64,000 bases of DNA from Aureimonas sp. AU12 (lineage in GTDB: Bacteria > Pseudomonadota > Alphaproteobacteria > Rhizobiales > Rhizobiaceae), in assembly GCF_001463705.1 (NCBI RefSeq), contig NZ_BBWH01000044.1:60426-124425 (forward strand). The letters run 5' to 3'. The notes beneath the pieces are model-generated. The model ran no database searches. It was not told the DNA's origin and worked only from the letters and a program-made list of their open reading frames with translations. Both the position numbers and the translations under genes were made by a program. Below, one piece after another: positions 8,905-18,305 of the stretch (its first letter is position 1; every line of letters starts with the position of its first letter).

Positions 8905-9678
8905 TCAGTAGCGGCCGACGAGAAGGCCGCCGTCGACGGTGAGGGTTTGGCCGGTGAGGTAGCGGGCCCCCTGCGAGGCCAGGAACAGGATCACGTCGGC
9001 GATGTCGCCGGGCTCGCCGAGACGGCCCATCGGGATGAACTCGGCGGCCTTTTCGGCGCCGGCCGGACCGAGCGAGTTCTTTTCCGAGAGAAGCTGCGCG
9101 GTGCGAATGTAGCCGGGCGCCACGCCGTTCACGCGAATGCCCTCGCGCGCCAGTTCGACCGCCAGTCCGCGCACGAGACCGACCACGCCCGACTTGGCGG
9201 CGGAGTAGTGCACATGCTCGTCCCAGCCGTAGGCGACGCCCATGATCGAGGAGAGACAGACGATGGCGCCGGACCGACGTGCCCGCATGCCGGGCAGGGC
9301 GGGGCGCACGACGCGCAGGATGCCCTTCAGGTCGACGTCGAACGTGTGATCCCACTTCGCGTCGGTCATCTCGGACAACGGCACGCGGTGCGCGATGCCG
9401 GCATTGGCGACGATGACGTCGATCGCCCCATGCCGGGCCTCGACGTCGGCGACGAGCGCGTCGGCGGCTTCCGTGGATGTCACGTCGAGGCGCAGGAACT
9501 CCGCCGAGCCGCCCGCGGCCTCGATACCAGCGACGACCTCGCGGCCGTCCGTTTCGAGAACGTCGGTCACCACGACGTGGTCGCCGGCTGCTGCGAACGC
9601 CTCGGCGGTGGCGCGGCCGATGCCGATGCCGGCGCCGGTGACGAGGACGATGCGGGGAGAGGTCATGGCGGTTTCCAT
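8905..9678 (-). CDS. SDR-family oxidoreductase (FabG-like)
   Basis: This classical short-chain dehydrogenase has the cofactor motif VTGAGIGIGRA, NAGI, catalytic Ser (CLSSIMG), YSAAK and a C-terminal DGGLLVGRY. ATG at 9678 overlaps the previous SDR's stop as TGATG, suggesting translational coupling; ATG at 9666 (MTSPRIVLV) is an equally possible start. It is one of two adjacent SDRs placed between permease and binding-protein genes of the transport cluster, so it probably oxidises an imported alcohol or sugar derivative. Substrate unknown. Confidence 0.88.
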   Translation of the reverse strand: METAMTSPRIVLVTGAGIGIGRATAEAFAAAGDHVVVTDVLETDGREVVAGIEAAGGSAEFLRLDVTSTEAADALVADVEARHGAIDVIVANAGIAHRVPLSEMTDAKWDHTFDVDLKGILRVVRPALPGMRARRSGAIVCLSSIMGVAYGWDEHVHYSAAKSGVVGLVRGLAVELAREGIRVNGVAPGYIRTAQLLSEKNSLGPAGAEKAAEFIPMGRLGEPGDIADVILFLASQGARYLTGQTLTVDGGLLVGRY

Positions 9679-10421
9679 CAAAGCATCACGTCGCCGGAGT
9701 TCGGCCCGAGCGTCTGGCCGGCGTAGATCGCGGCATCGGTGGAGGCGAGAAAGGCGACGGTGCCCGCCACGTCCTCGGGTTCGCCGAAGCGCCCGAGCGG
9801 AAGTTCGGCGCGCTTGGCGGCCTGCCAGTCCGGCGAGAGGGCACGCACCAGCGGCGTGTTGATCGGGCCGGGGGCGACGGCATTGACGCGCACGCCCCTA
9901 TCCGACACCTCGCGCGCCAGCGATTTCGTCAGCCCGATGATCGCGGCCTTGGCGGCGGAATAGTGCGACAGCTCGATGCCGCCGATCTGGCCGAGCTGTG
10001 AGGCCATGTTGATAACGATACCCTCGCCGGCCGCCAGCATCCCCGGCAGCACGGCCTTCGTCATCAGGAAGGTGCCGCGCACATGCACCGCGAACATCCG
10101 GTCGAAGTCGGCGACGCCGAGATCCTCGAAGCGTGCCTGATGGACGTGCCCGGCATTGTTGACGAGCAGCCCGACCATGCCGAACGTCTCCGTCGCGAGA
10201 TGCTCGGCGGCCGCGACGCTCTGCTCGTCGGAAATGTCGGCCTGAGCCCAGGCGGTTTCGAGGCCGGCCGCGCGCAGCCGGCGGCTGGCATCCTCGGCCT
10301 TTGCGCCGTCGAGATCGACCAGCACCACGCGGGCGCCATCGGTGGCGAGCCGCTCGGCGACCGCGAGGCCGATGCCCGAGGCGGCTCCCGTGACGAGCGC
10401 GGTTCCCGTGAAGGCGGCCAT
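9678..10421 (-). CDS. SDR-family oxidoreductase (FabG-like)
   Basis: The 247-residue classical SDR has VTGAASGIGLAVAERL, VDLDGAK (Asp favours NAD), NNAGH, MASQLGQIGG, YSAAKAAIIGLTKSLA and GPINTPLV. The start at 10421 overlaps the permease stop by one base (TGATG), and its own stop overlaps the next SDR. The order permease-SDR-SDR-binding protein-ATPase implies one transcript and one catabolic purpose. It resembles many sugar-alcohol and oxo-acyl reductases, and the substrate cannot be called. Confidence 0.9.
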   Translation of the reverse strand: MAAFTGTALVTGAASGIGLAVAERLATDGARVVLVDLDGAKAEDASRRLRAAGLETAWAQADISDEQSVAAAEHLATETFGMVGLLVNNAGHVHQARFEDLGVADFDRMFAVHVRGTFLMTKAVLPGMLAAGEGIVINMASQLGQIGGIELSHYSAAKAAIIGLTKSLAREVSDRGVRVNAVAPGPINTPLVRALSPDWQAAKRAELPLGRFGEPEDVAGTVAFLASTDAAIYAGQTLGPNSGDVML

Positions 10422-11263
10422 CAGACGGCCTCCACCGGCACGCGCTTGGCGCGGTTGACGGACTGCACCATGAGCACCGCGTAGACGGCGAGCAGGGCGA
10501 AGGAGAACAGCGTCGTCAGCACGCCGAATGCGAAGACGTTGGGATGGATCTCCACCGAGAAGGTCCCGTAGATCGCCAGCGGCAGTGTGAGCTGCGGGCC
10601 GGAGGTGAAGAGCGTGCGGGCGAACTCGTCGTAGGACAGGGTGAAGGCGAAGAGCATCGCCGACAGGACGCCGGGGAAGATCACCGGGAAGGTCACCTTG
10701 CGGAACGTCGTCACCGGCGAGACGCCGAGCGACCACGCAGCCTCCTCGATCGACCGGTCGAAGCGGTTGAAGATCGCCAGCATCACGAGGAAGGCGAAGG
10801 GGTAGGTGTAGACGACGTGCAGCACGAAGGCCGTGCCCCACCAGGCGCGATCGACGCCGACGAGATTGGCGAAGAGCGCCATCCCGAGGCCGACGAGAAT
10901 GCCGGGCACCATCATGCCGAGCACGATGAGATAGAAGATCGGACCGGAGCCCTTGAAGCGCTGGCGGAAGGCCTGCGCCGAGGCGACGCCGAGGAGCGTC
11001 GAGACGACCATCGTCATGAAGGCCAGCGCCAGGGAGCGCAGGAGACCGTCGGCGATCGGCAGCGGCGCGATGCGCGTCGCCGGCACGAGGCCGAAGAGCT
11101 GGCGATACCAGTAGGTCGACCATTCCACGATCGGGAACTGCGGCCCGCCCTCCGGTCCCGACTGAAACGAGAGGATCGCGAGCACCACGAAGGGCCCGTA
11201 GAGAAAGACGAGGAAGAGCGCGGTGTAGACGGCCAGCGCGGGTTTCAGGATGCCGGTCTGCAT
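10421..11263 (-). CDS. ABC transporter permease (PotC-like)
   Basis: The 280-residue membrane protein has about six predicted helices and the EAA loop EEAAWSLGVSPVTTFRKVTF that contacts the ATPase. It belongs to the PotC half of polyamine/Fe/sulfate-type importers. It begins 13 bp after the PotB-like gene and overlaps the first SDR. Together with the genes at 11277-13291 and 7599-8831 it completes an importer. Confidence 0.92.
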   Translation of the reverse strand: MQTGILKPALAVYTALFLVFLYGPFVVLAILSFQSGPEGGPQFPIVEWSTYWYRQLFGLVPATRIAPLPIADGLLRSLALAFMTMVVSTLLGVASAQAFRQRFKGSGPIFYLIVLGMMVPGILVGLGMALFANLVGVDRAWWGTAFVLHVVYTYPFAFLVMLAIFNRFDRSIEEAAWSLGVSPVTTFRKVTFPVIFPGVLSAMLFAFTLSYDEFARTLFTSGPQLTLPLAIYGTFSVEIHPNVFAFGVLTTLFSFALLAVYAVLMVQSVNRAKRVPVEAV

Positions 11264-11276
11264 CGGGGCGTCCCTC

Positions 11277-12200
11277 TCAAAGCTCGTTGCGCAGGTTGAC
11301 GACGCGCAGCAGGCCCGCGATCACCGCGCCCATCAGCAGCGTCAGGATGCAGCCCGCCACCGCGGCGAAGGCCCATTTCAGTGAGCCGACCTGGCTGACG
11401 ATGATGTTGCCGAGCATGTTGGTCTTGCGGCCCGACAGGGCGGCGGCCGTTGCGAACTCGCCGAGCACCATGACTGACACGAAGATCGCGCCGACCACGA
11501 CGCCGGGCAGCGACAGCGGCAGGATGATCGTGCGGAAGATCCGCCCGAAGCCGGCGCCGAGATCGCGCGCCGCCTCAATGACGTTCGGATCGATGCGGCC
11601 GAGCATGAAGGTGATGGGGCCGACCATGAAGACGCAGTAGATCTGCGTCATGCCGATGATCACCGAGAGCTCGGAAAAGAGAAGGATGTCGAGCGGTTGG
11701 TCGATGATGCCGAGCTTCATCAGGATCAGGTTGATCGCGCCCTGCGTGCCCAGCATCGGCCGCCACGCGAGCACGCGAATGAGGAACGAGGTCCAGAAGG
11801 GGATGACGCAGAGGACGAGCAGAACGGTCTGCAGCGTCTTCGACTTCAGCATCAGGCCGATGAAGAGCGAGACGGGGTAGCCGACGAGCAGCGTCGAGGC
11901 GAGAACGATCAGCCAGATGCGGACGGTTGTCCAGAGCGCGTCGAGATAGGTCGCGTTGGTGAGGAAGCGCACCCAGCTCGCGACCGTCAGCTTCGGCTCC
12001 ACCGCAAACGTGGTCTGCGTCCAGAACGAGACGTAGACCACCATGATCATCGGCAGCACGAGGAAGAGCGTCATCCAGGCGACGCCGGGCGCCAGAAGGA
12101 GCCAGGACGTGCGGCGGCGCTTGGCGTCGCGCCGTGCGGCGGGCGACAGGCCGCCGGCCTCGGCGATGCCGCCGGTCGATGGGATGACGTCCGTTGTCAT
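11277..12200 (-). CDS. ABC transporter permease (PotB-like)
   Basis: The 307-residue permease has an N-terminal cytosolic tail, a first helix around SWLLLAPGVAWMTLFLVLPM, and an EAA-type loop IEAARDLGAGFGRIFRTIIL. It is the PotB half of the importer. ATG 12200 is chosen because AAGAGG precedes it at 6 bp; an in-frame GTG at 12215 overlaps the ATPase stop. Confidence 0.92.
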   Translation of the reverse strand: MTTDVIPSTGGIAEAGGLSPAARRDAKRRRTSWLLLAPGVAWMTLFLVLPMIMVVYVSFWTQTTFAVEPKLTVASWVRFLTNATYLDALWTTVRIWLIVLASTLLVGYPVSLFIGLMLKSKTLQTVLLVLCVIPFWTSFLIRVLAWRPMLGTQGAINLILMKLGIIDQPLDILLFSELSVIIGMTQIYCVFMVGPITFMLGRIDPNVIEAARDLGAGFGRIFRTIILPLSLPGVVVGAIFVSVMVLGEFATAAALSGRKTNMLGNIIVSQVGSLKWAFAAVAGCILTLLMGAVIAGLLRVVNLRNEL

Positions 12201-12211
12201 GGCAGGCCTCT

Positions 12212-13291
12212 TCACGCGAAGACGAGCGCGTCGCGGCGCTTCCAGGAAAGGGCGTAGCGGGCGTCGGCCTCGAGCCGCTGCGGCTCGCCGCGGCTGAGGT
12301 GCTCCTCCACCTCGACGATGCGCCCGTCGTCGAGCGCGAAGAAGGAAAGGACAGAGGCGCCGCCATATTCGCTGGCGAGGAACCGGGCGCCGAGCCCGGC
12401 TTCGTCGTCGGCCATCTCGGTCGTCGGCGCGCGCACGGCGATGCAGTCGTGGCGGATGGCATAGACCGGGGCCTCGTGACCGTTGCGCAGGCTGGCGGGA
12501 TCCATCGCCAGAAGCCCGGCCTCCGTGCGGAAGCCCACGCCGTCGAGGCGGCCCGGCAGGAGATTGAACGCGTTGAGATAGCGCGCGACGCCGGGCGAGG
12601 CGGGTTCGGCATAGACCTCGGCGGGCGCGGCGAACTGCCCGACGCGGCCGGCATCGAGGACCACGAGCCGGTCGCCCATCGCCAGCGCCTCGGTTTCCGA
12701 GCCGGTGACATGAAGGAAGGTGACGCCGAGATCGCGCCGGATCTGGCGCAGCTCGTCGCGCATCCGCGCGCGCAGATGTGCGTCGAGGGCACCGAGCGGC
12801 TCGTCGAGAAGCACGAGTTTGGGCCGGGTAACCAGCGTTCTGGCGAGCGCCACGCGCTGGCGCTGCCCGCCGGAGATCTGGGTCACCGAGCGCTGCTCCA
12901 GCCCCTTCAGGCCGACCATCTCGATGGCCTCGGCTACCATGCTCGCCCGCTTGGCCTCGTCGCGGACGGGGTTCACGGTGCGATGGGTCAGGCCGAAGGC
13001 GACGTTGTCGCGCACGTTGAGATGGGGAAACAGTGCGAAGTTCTGGAACACGAAGCCGATGCCGCGCTCATGCGCCGGACGCCCGTCAAGACGCGTGCCC
13101 TCGAAGGTGATCGTGCCCGTCTCCGGTTCGTCGAAACCGGCGATGAGGCGCAGAAGCGTCGTCTTGCCAGAGCCGCTCGCGCCAAGCAGCGAGACATAGG
13201 CGTCGGCCGGAATCGAGAGATCGATCCCGTCGATGGCCGGCCTGCCGCCGAACGATTTCGAGACGTTGGAAAGGGAGAGGATCGTCGCCAT
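12212..13291 (-). CDS. PotA-like ABC transporter ATP-binding protein (second copy)
   Basis: The 359-residue ATPase has Walker A GASGSGKTTLL, FQNFALFPHLNV, signature ISGGQRQRVALART, Walker B LVLLDEPLGALD and a C-terminal TOBE domain. It is the first gene of the minus-strand transporter operon. The H-loop region reads HVTGSETEA, where the family usually has HVTHDQ.EA, so the conserved switch His is replaced by Gly. This could impair hydrolysis. The second ATPase at 6432-7517 has a normal VTHAQSEA and could compensate. Confidence 0.9.
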   Translation of the reverse strand: MATILSLSNVSKSFGGRPAIDGIDLSIPADAYVSLLGASGSGKTTLLRLIAGFDEPETGTITFEGTRLDGRPAHERGIGFVFQNFALFPHLNVRDNVAFGLTHRTVNPVRDEAKRASMVAEAIEMVGLKGLEQRSVTQISGGQRQRVALARTLVTRPKLVLLDEPLGALDAHLRARMRDELRQIRRDLGVTFLHVTGSETEALAMGDRLVVLDAGRVGQFAAPAEVYAEPASPGVARYLNAFNLLPGRLDGVGFRTEAGLLAMDPASLRNGHEAPVYAIRHDCIAVRAPTTEMADDEAGLGARFLASEYGGASVLSFFALDDGRIVEVEEHLSRGEPQRLEADARYALSWKRRDALVFA

Positions 13292-13745
13292 CGAGTATCC
13301 CGGATCGTCGGCGCGAGGAGGACTTCGGCTTCGACCGAAGCGCCCGAACGCTGCCCATGACCAGACGCTATCAGCAGCGTTTTTTGTATTCAACAGTCAT
13401 TTATCGGACGAGTAACGTCAGGCGGCCGCGGCTGCATACGGCCACATCAGGGCTGTTTGAAAAGTGAGCAATCGCAGCATTCATGGCGAGATGGCTTCGA
13501 CTTTGCGGTTTTGACTTTGGATCGGGCTCGAAATGCCGAGATGGTAGGTCTTGAAGGGACGTTCGGTGCGTTCAAGGTCCCCTGGCTGGTCGCTGCGAAG
13601 TGTCGGGTGCCGGCGAGGTGCGATTACCAAATGAGCGGCGTTGCAGCATAAGTATGCAATAATCATTTTTATCGACCACTCCCTCGTGCTGGACAAGGCC
13701 GGCAGGGCGGGCGACACCACAAGCGGCTCGAAAACGGGAATCGCG
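13292..13745. promoter_or_regulatory. Divergent intergenic region, transporter operon / GntR
   Basis: This 454-bp stretch lies between the minus-strand operon and the plus-strand GntR gene. AT-rich patches at about 13375-13400 and 13640-13680 are candidate promoters for the two directions. No credible coding sequence is seen; the open frames here lack family features. The adjacent regulator probably binds in this region. Confidence 0.4.
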
Positions 13746-14762
13746 ATGCAGGATCGTGCGCTCGCGGCATTGCCGCGCCGCTATGAAGTCGTCGCCGAGA
13801 CGTTGAGGCGCAACATCGGCGCGGGTCGCCTGCCCGAAGGTACGGTCCTGCTCGAAGGCCCGCTGGCGCAGATCTTCCGGCTCTCCCGCGCGCCGGTGCA
13901 GCGGGCCCTTCAGGAGTTGGAGGGCGAGGGGCTGGTCGCCCGTTTCGAGGGGCGCGGCTATCTCGTCGTCGGATCCGGCCCCGCGCCACAGCCCCGGCGT
14001 CTGGATCTCGCCGGTCTCGATCTGGATCTGCCCATCGAGGCCGATGACGGGTTCCGCGACCGGCAAACCTGGCGCCAGATCTATGAAACCGTCGAGGCCG
14101 ACATCACCCGTTGCCTGGTCTTCGGTCGCTACCGCATCATCGAGACGGAACTCGCCGAGCATTTCCGCGTCTCGCGTACGATCGTTCGTGACGTGCTCGG
14201 GCGGCTGCAGGATCGCCGGCTGGTGAACAAGAGCGCCAACTCGCACTGGATCGCCGGACCGATCACGGCCCGCACGATCAAGGAGCAGTTCGAGATCCGC
14301 CGCATCCTCGAGCCGCCTGCGCTGATCTCGGCCGCCGCGTTCCTGCCGGCCCATCGCCTCGAAACGGTGCTTGACGAGTTGCGCAGCGCCGAAACCCGCG
14401 CCGCCGCCCGGCATTCGGAGGGGACCGCCGACTTGTCGACCTATGTCAGCCGCGAGATCGTGCTGGGGACCCCGAACGAGGCGCTTCGCGAACTCGTGTC
14501 GCGCAATCTGCGCATGGTGACGCTGTCGCAGCAGGTGTTGCGGGGCCTTGGCCTGCCGCAGGATCTCGCTGCGCTCGCCGAGCAGCGGATGACCGTGGAA
14601 CTCCTTGTTCACGGTGCCCACGATGCGGCGGCCAGCATGCTCTCGACCCATCTCGACGCCGCGAAACACCGTACGATCGCCCAGATGAAGATCGTCGCCG
14701 TCATCCCGCCGCCGACCGGCCTTGCCTCCTATCTTCGCCGGGCGGAGACCGACGCGGATTGA
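13746..14762 (+). CDS. GntR/FCD-family regulator with two winged-helix domains
   Basis: The 338-residue protein contains two GntR-type winged helices in tandem. The first is at about residues 12-70 (VVAETLRRNIGAGRLPEGT, then FRLSRAPVQRALQELEGEGL). The second is at about 115-180 (YETVEADITRCLVFGRYRI, then FRVSRTIVRDVLGRLQDRRLV). A helical FCD ligand domain follows. Typical FadR/GntR proteins have one winged helix and about 230 residues, so this is an internal duplication. ATG 13746 follows GGGAA; an in-frame upstream start at 13641 is less likely. It faces away from the transport and SDR operon and is its probable regulator. Confidence 0.85.
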   Translation: MQDRALAALPRRYEVVAETLRRNIGAGRLPEGTVLLEGPLAQIFRLSRAPVQRALQELEGEGLVARFEGRGYLVVGSGPAPQPRRLDLAGLDLDLPIEADDGFRDRQTWRQIYETVEADITRCLVFGRYRIIETELAEHFRVSRTIVRDVLGRLQDRRLVNKSANSHWIAGPITARTIKEQFEIRRILEPPALISAAAFLPAHRLETVLDELRSAETRAAARHSEGTADLSTYVSREIVLGTPNEALRELVSRNLRMVTLSQQVLRGLGLPQDLAALAEQRMTVELLVHGAHDAAASMLSTHLDAAKHRTIAQMKIVAVIPPPTGLASYLRRAETDAD

Positions 14763-15074
14763 GGAGGTGGGGTGGTTTCGCGTTTCGACGCCAGTTGCCG
14801 TGCGATGATCATAACCAAAGCGTTCCGCCTGTGGCAAAGCGTGAGTTGCAATAGGGCCGTGGAGACGTGTCGAGCAGCCGGATCGGTGGGTCCTGCCGCG
14901 AATTGAGGAGGTGTCCGGTTCGCTCGGCCTTTGGCCGATGAACCCCTCTTCGGCGGCTTTGCCGCTGACGCGGATGAAGACGGAAGCGTTTCAGCGAGAA
15001 TCGTACCCCTCGGCTGGCTTCCGCGCGTTTCGTCTGACCAGCGGTGATCCGGACAACCACGGTCCACTCGCGAT

Positions 15075-15108
15075 GTTCACCGTTCGCCGCCTGGGCTTAT
15101 AATAAGCC
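15075..15108 (+). promoter_or_regulatory. Candidate promoter embedded in a palindrome
   Basis: An exact TATAAT (15098-15103) sits inside the inverted repeat GGCTTA-TAA-TAAGCC (15094-15108). A weak -35-like GTTCAC lies 17 bp upstream. It is about 140 bp before the GGDEF-EAL gene in an otherwise GC-rich 484-bp gap (14763-15246), where I see no gene. The overlap of -10 and palindrome suggests repression at this site. Confidence 0.4.
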
Positions 15109-15246
15109 TCATATACATTATAACTCTAGTGACAACGCTAAATTGTCGAGATGCAATTGCGACGCCTTGCGAGGAGATGCGTTTTTAAGGCCAACTTTAC
15201 TTGTAAGCTGCAAGACTAGAGTGATGTTCTGGCTGGCGGTTGATCG

Positions 15247-17766
15247 ATGATATTTTCTTCGCAAGGTGCAGTTTCTCTGTCGCGGGTTCTGACGGCGGTG
15301 ACCGCGTTTTTAATCGTTGCTCTGCTGGTCAACCTCTCGTTCACCGTACTTCCTGCGATGCAAGGATTTCAGGCCGCTCGCGAGAACCGGCTTGCGGTCT
15401 CGCGATACGAGGCGATCTTCACGGCCGCGAACCGCATTTCGGCCGAACGAGGGCCTTCGAACGTCGTCATGTCGATCGCGGTAGGGTCGGACCCCGCGGC
15501 GGTCGAGAAGCTGTCGGCGTATCGCGATGAGGCAGATCGTGCGCTGGGTGCCGTCGAGGCCAGCACCGATGGAGAGCGCGGTGTTTGGGTTCGGGACGTT
15601 ACGGCCGTAAAAACGGCCCTTCGCGATGCTCGCGCGCTGGTCGATCAGGTCGGGGCGCGTCCGCAGAAGGACCGAACGCTGCGAATGACGATCGAGGCGA
15701 GCAATGCCCTGATCGAGGCGGTCGATCGGATCCAGCCCATCATTCTTCATCAGAAATACGCGCTGCTCCAATCGGACGGCAGTCTTGCCGGGCCGCTTGG
15801 CTTGGCACACGCAGCCAGCGAACTGCGCGAATTCGCGGGGCGGATTGGCTCCTACATCATTCCCTTCGTGATGAAGGGCGCTCCGATCTCGGACGACCGA
15901 TTCCAGCTGATCGAGGAAACGCGCGGACGTATCCTGCAACTCCTGCGGTTCATACCTCGCGAGATGAGCGATGCATCGCACGAGGCGTTCTCGTCCGCAC
16001 TTCGCGACATCGATACCCTCTATCTCGGACAAGGGCTGGACCTGATCAGGAGGCTGACGGAGGAGGGCCGGCGGGGCCTCGCCTACAGCGTTCGTCCAGA
16101 AGACGTGACCAAGCAGTACGTTCCGACGATGGCGCCGCTGGAAGAACTTCGGAAGCTCGTCATCGCCGGCATGGTCGACCAGTTCGAAAGCCAGCAGGCG
16201 CAGGCCTCGTCGACGCTGACATGGTCGATCACGATTGCCGCGGCGACGACGGCAGCGGTCTTTGCTCTCTTGTTTCTCCTGCGCCGTCTGACCGTCCGTC
16301 CGCTTCTCGATGCCCGGCGAGCCGTCATCGACCTCAGCCAGGACCAGTTCGGCGCGATCAGCGACGAGCCCGCCCGTATCGTCGAATTGTCGAGCCTGTT
16401 CCGTGCCTTGTCCGTGCTCCGCGAGCGCCTCCTCGAACGCCATGCCCTGATCGCCAAACTTCGCCTGCGCACCGAGACCGATCCGTTGACGGGGCTGATG
16501 AGCCGGGCTCACTTCGAACATCGCGTGAAGGACGCGATCGAGGAGGCGGGCCCGGAAACGTTCGGCATGCTCTACGTCGATATCGATCACTTCAAGAGCG
16601 TCAACGACACGCTCGGGCACCAGATCGGAGACGCGCTGCTGGCCGAGATCGGCGGCCGGTTTCGGGCGCTGGCATCCGACAGGGTCCTGTTCGGACGGAT
16701 CGGGGGCGACGAGTTTGCCGTCGCCTGCCTGAACGCGATGCCGCGCCAGCGCGAAGCGTTGGCCCAATGCATCATCGCTGCGGTCGCTGGCATCCATCAG
16801 ATCGACGGGCACGTGCTTACTGTCTCCGCGAGTGTCGGTCTCTCCGTCGGCAGCCCCGGCTCCAATCGCTACAGTGAACTCTGTCGTCAGGCCGACGTCG
16901 CATTGTACAGTTCGAAGACGGAAGGCCGGAACCGGGCGACCTGGTATCAGCCTCATCAGGCGCTCAGCGCTCCCGGGCAGGCGTTCACCCGCGGCGATCT
17001 CGTCGAGGCTCTCGATCGGAACCAGTTCTCGCTCGTCTTCCAGCCGATCTTCAACCTGCAAACCGGGCACATCGTGGTGCAGGAGGCCTTGGCGCGTTGG
17101 GTCCATCCGATCCAGGGCGCCATCCCACCGAGCGTCTTCATTCCCGCTCTCGAATCGGCGGGAATGGTCGGCGAGTTCGGTGAATGGGTTCTGCGGGAGG
17201 CCAGCCGAGTGGCTGTCTCCTGGCACGATCAGGCGGGTGTCAGCGTCAATGTTTCGCCGCTTCAGCTCGATCTTGAAACCTTCCCGCTGACGGTCGCCAA
17301 GGTCCTCAGCGAGACCGGGCTTTCCCCGGCTCGCCTGCATCTGGAGATCACCGAGTGCATGCAGGTCGGCGACGATGCCAGACGGGTAACCTGCCTGGAT
17401 CACCTTCGTCGGCTGGGCGTCAGGATCGCCTTGGACGACGTGGGAACAGGCTATGCCGGTCTAAGCGCGATCCAGACCGTTCCCTTCGACTCGTTGAAGA
17501 TCGACCGCCGCTTCGTTTCCGCGATCGGCACATGCCAGCGCAGCGAAGCCATCCTCTTGAGCCTCATGGCGCTGGCCCGTCATCTCGGCCTGTGCGCCGT
17601 TGCGGAAGGGGTTGAGACACCCTCGCAGTTGGATTGGCTGACAGCGCACGGATGCAACTTCGCCCAGGGTTATCTGCTCGGCAGGCCAGTTCCCGTTTCT
17701 ACGCCACGGGGCGCGGATGCAGCAGCGGACCCGAAACGTCTCCCCGTCGCCTTCGTCAACGGCTGA
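15247..17766 (+). CDS. Membrane-bound GGDEF-EAL cyclic-di-GMP protein
   Basis: The 839-residue protein has a transmembrane helix at about 12-35, a periplasmic four-helix-like sensor region to about 320 and a second helix at about 323-347. A GGDEF domain follows, with DPLTGLMSR, DIDHFKSVNDTLGH and an intact GGDEF near 487. An EAL domain then has QEALARW near 612, NVSPLQL, EITEC, DDVGTGYAGL and KIDRRFV. Both catalytic motifs look intact, so it could make and degrade cyclic di-GMP. The next genes are the type II secretion and lectin-oxidase locus, but it is on its own promoter and the link is speculative. Confidence 0.92.
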   Translation: MIFSSQGAVSLSRVLTAVTAFLIVALLVNLSFTVLPAMQGFQAARENRLAVSRYEAIFTAANRISAERGPSNVVMSIAVGSDPAAVEKLSAYRDEADRALGAVEASTDGERGVWVRDVTAVKTALRDARALVDQVGARPQKDRTLRMTIEASNALIEAVDRIQPIILHQKYALLQSDGSLAGPLGLAHAASELREFAGRIGSYIIPFVMKGAPISDDRFQLIEETRGRILQLLRFIPREMSDASHEAFSSALRDIDTLYLGQGLDLIRRLTEEGRRGLAYSVRPEDVTKQYVPTMAPLEELRKLVIAGMVDQFESQQAQASSTLTWSITIAAATTAAVFALLFLLRRLTVRPLLDARRAVIDLSQDQFGAISDEPARIVELSSLFRALSVLRERLLERHALIAKLRLRTETDPLTGLMSRAHFEHRVKDAIEEAGPETFGMLYVDIDHFKSVNDTLGHQIGDALLAEIGGRFRALASDRVLFGRIGGDEFAVACLNAMPRQREALAQCIIAAVAGIHQIDGHVLTVSASVGLSVGSPGSNRYSELCRQADVALYSSKTEGRNRATWYQPHQALSAPGQAFTRGDLVEALDRNQFSLVFQPIFNLQTGHIVVQEALARWVHPIQGAIPPSVFIPALESAGMVGEFGEWVLREASRVAVSWHDQAGVSVNVSPLQLDLETFPLTVAKVLSETGLSPARLHLEITECMQVGDDARRVTCLDHLRRLGVRIALDDVGTGYAGLSAIQTVPFDSLKIDRRFVSAIGTCQRSEAILLSLMALARHLGLCAVAEGVETPSQLDWLTAHGCNFAQGYLLGRPVPVSTPRGADAAADPKRLPVAFVNG

Positions 17767-18305
17767 TGCCGGGACAGGCTGGGAAGCGATCCGGCGCTTT
17801 CACGAGCTGGCATTCTCAACCGCGCCTTGCCACGGCCCCCGCGTCGTCGAAGTTCTGGTGATCAGCCGCCGCGGGAACAGTTCTGTTGGAACATGAGTTC
17901 GAATCGGCTGATGACGTCGGCGGTCGCTCGGACGCCGCCTCTGTCGTTCAAGCGATACCCGTAACGGACGGAAGGCTCAGGCGCGTTTTCTGGCGCGGCC
18001 GGTCGGTCTCTCTCCACACCGTCGCAATAGAGTCCGGCAGCACCTTGATGATGACCTGCAGGACGCTGGCCGGCTGAAGCCAAGCAGGACCCGGCGCAGG
18101 ATGAAGCGGTCTTCGCTGACCATCTGCGGACGCCTTCGATGTTACCCTGCTGGCCACCCGGATCGTGCAATCCGCTTGCGCGATCGCGCAGGGCCGCGCG
18201 CTTGTCGTCAGGTCTTCGAACGCACGGGACTTCGGCCTTCTGTCCGTCTCAGACTCTCGAGTTCGGGTGGCGCCAAGGCTGTCCGGCAGTCTGGCGGCTC
18301 ACAGG
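17767..18305. other. Intergenic region, no gene recognised
   Basis: This 539-bp gap lies between the convergent GGDEF-EAL gene and the membrane-protein gene. Short minus-strand frames around 17862-18170 could be remnants of a decayed gene, because reasonable amino-acid composition moves between two frames. No family is recognisable and I do not call a pseudogene. Confidence 0.3.

Noticed and set aside
15310..17403. Minus-strand open frame opposite the GGDEF-EAL gene
   Set aside because: Plus-strand motifs GGDEF and EAL are intact; the antisense reading has no recognisable feature.
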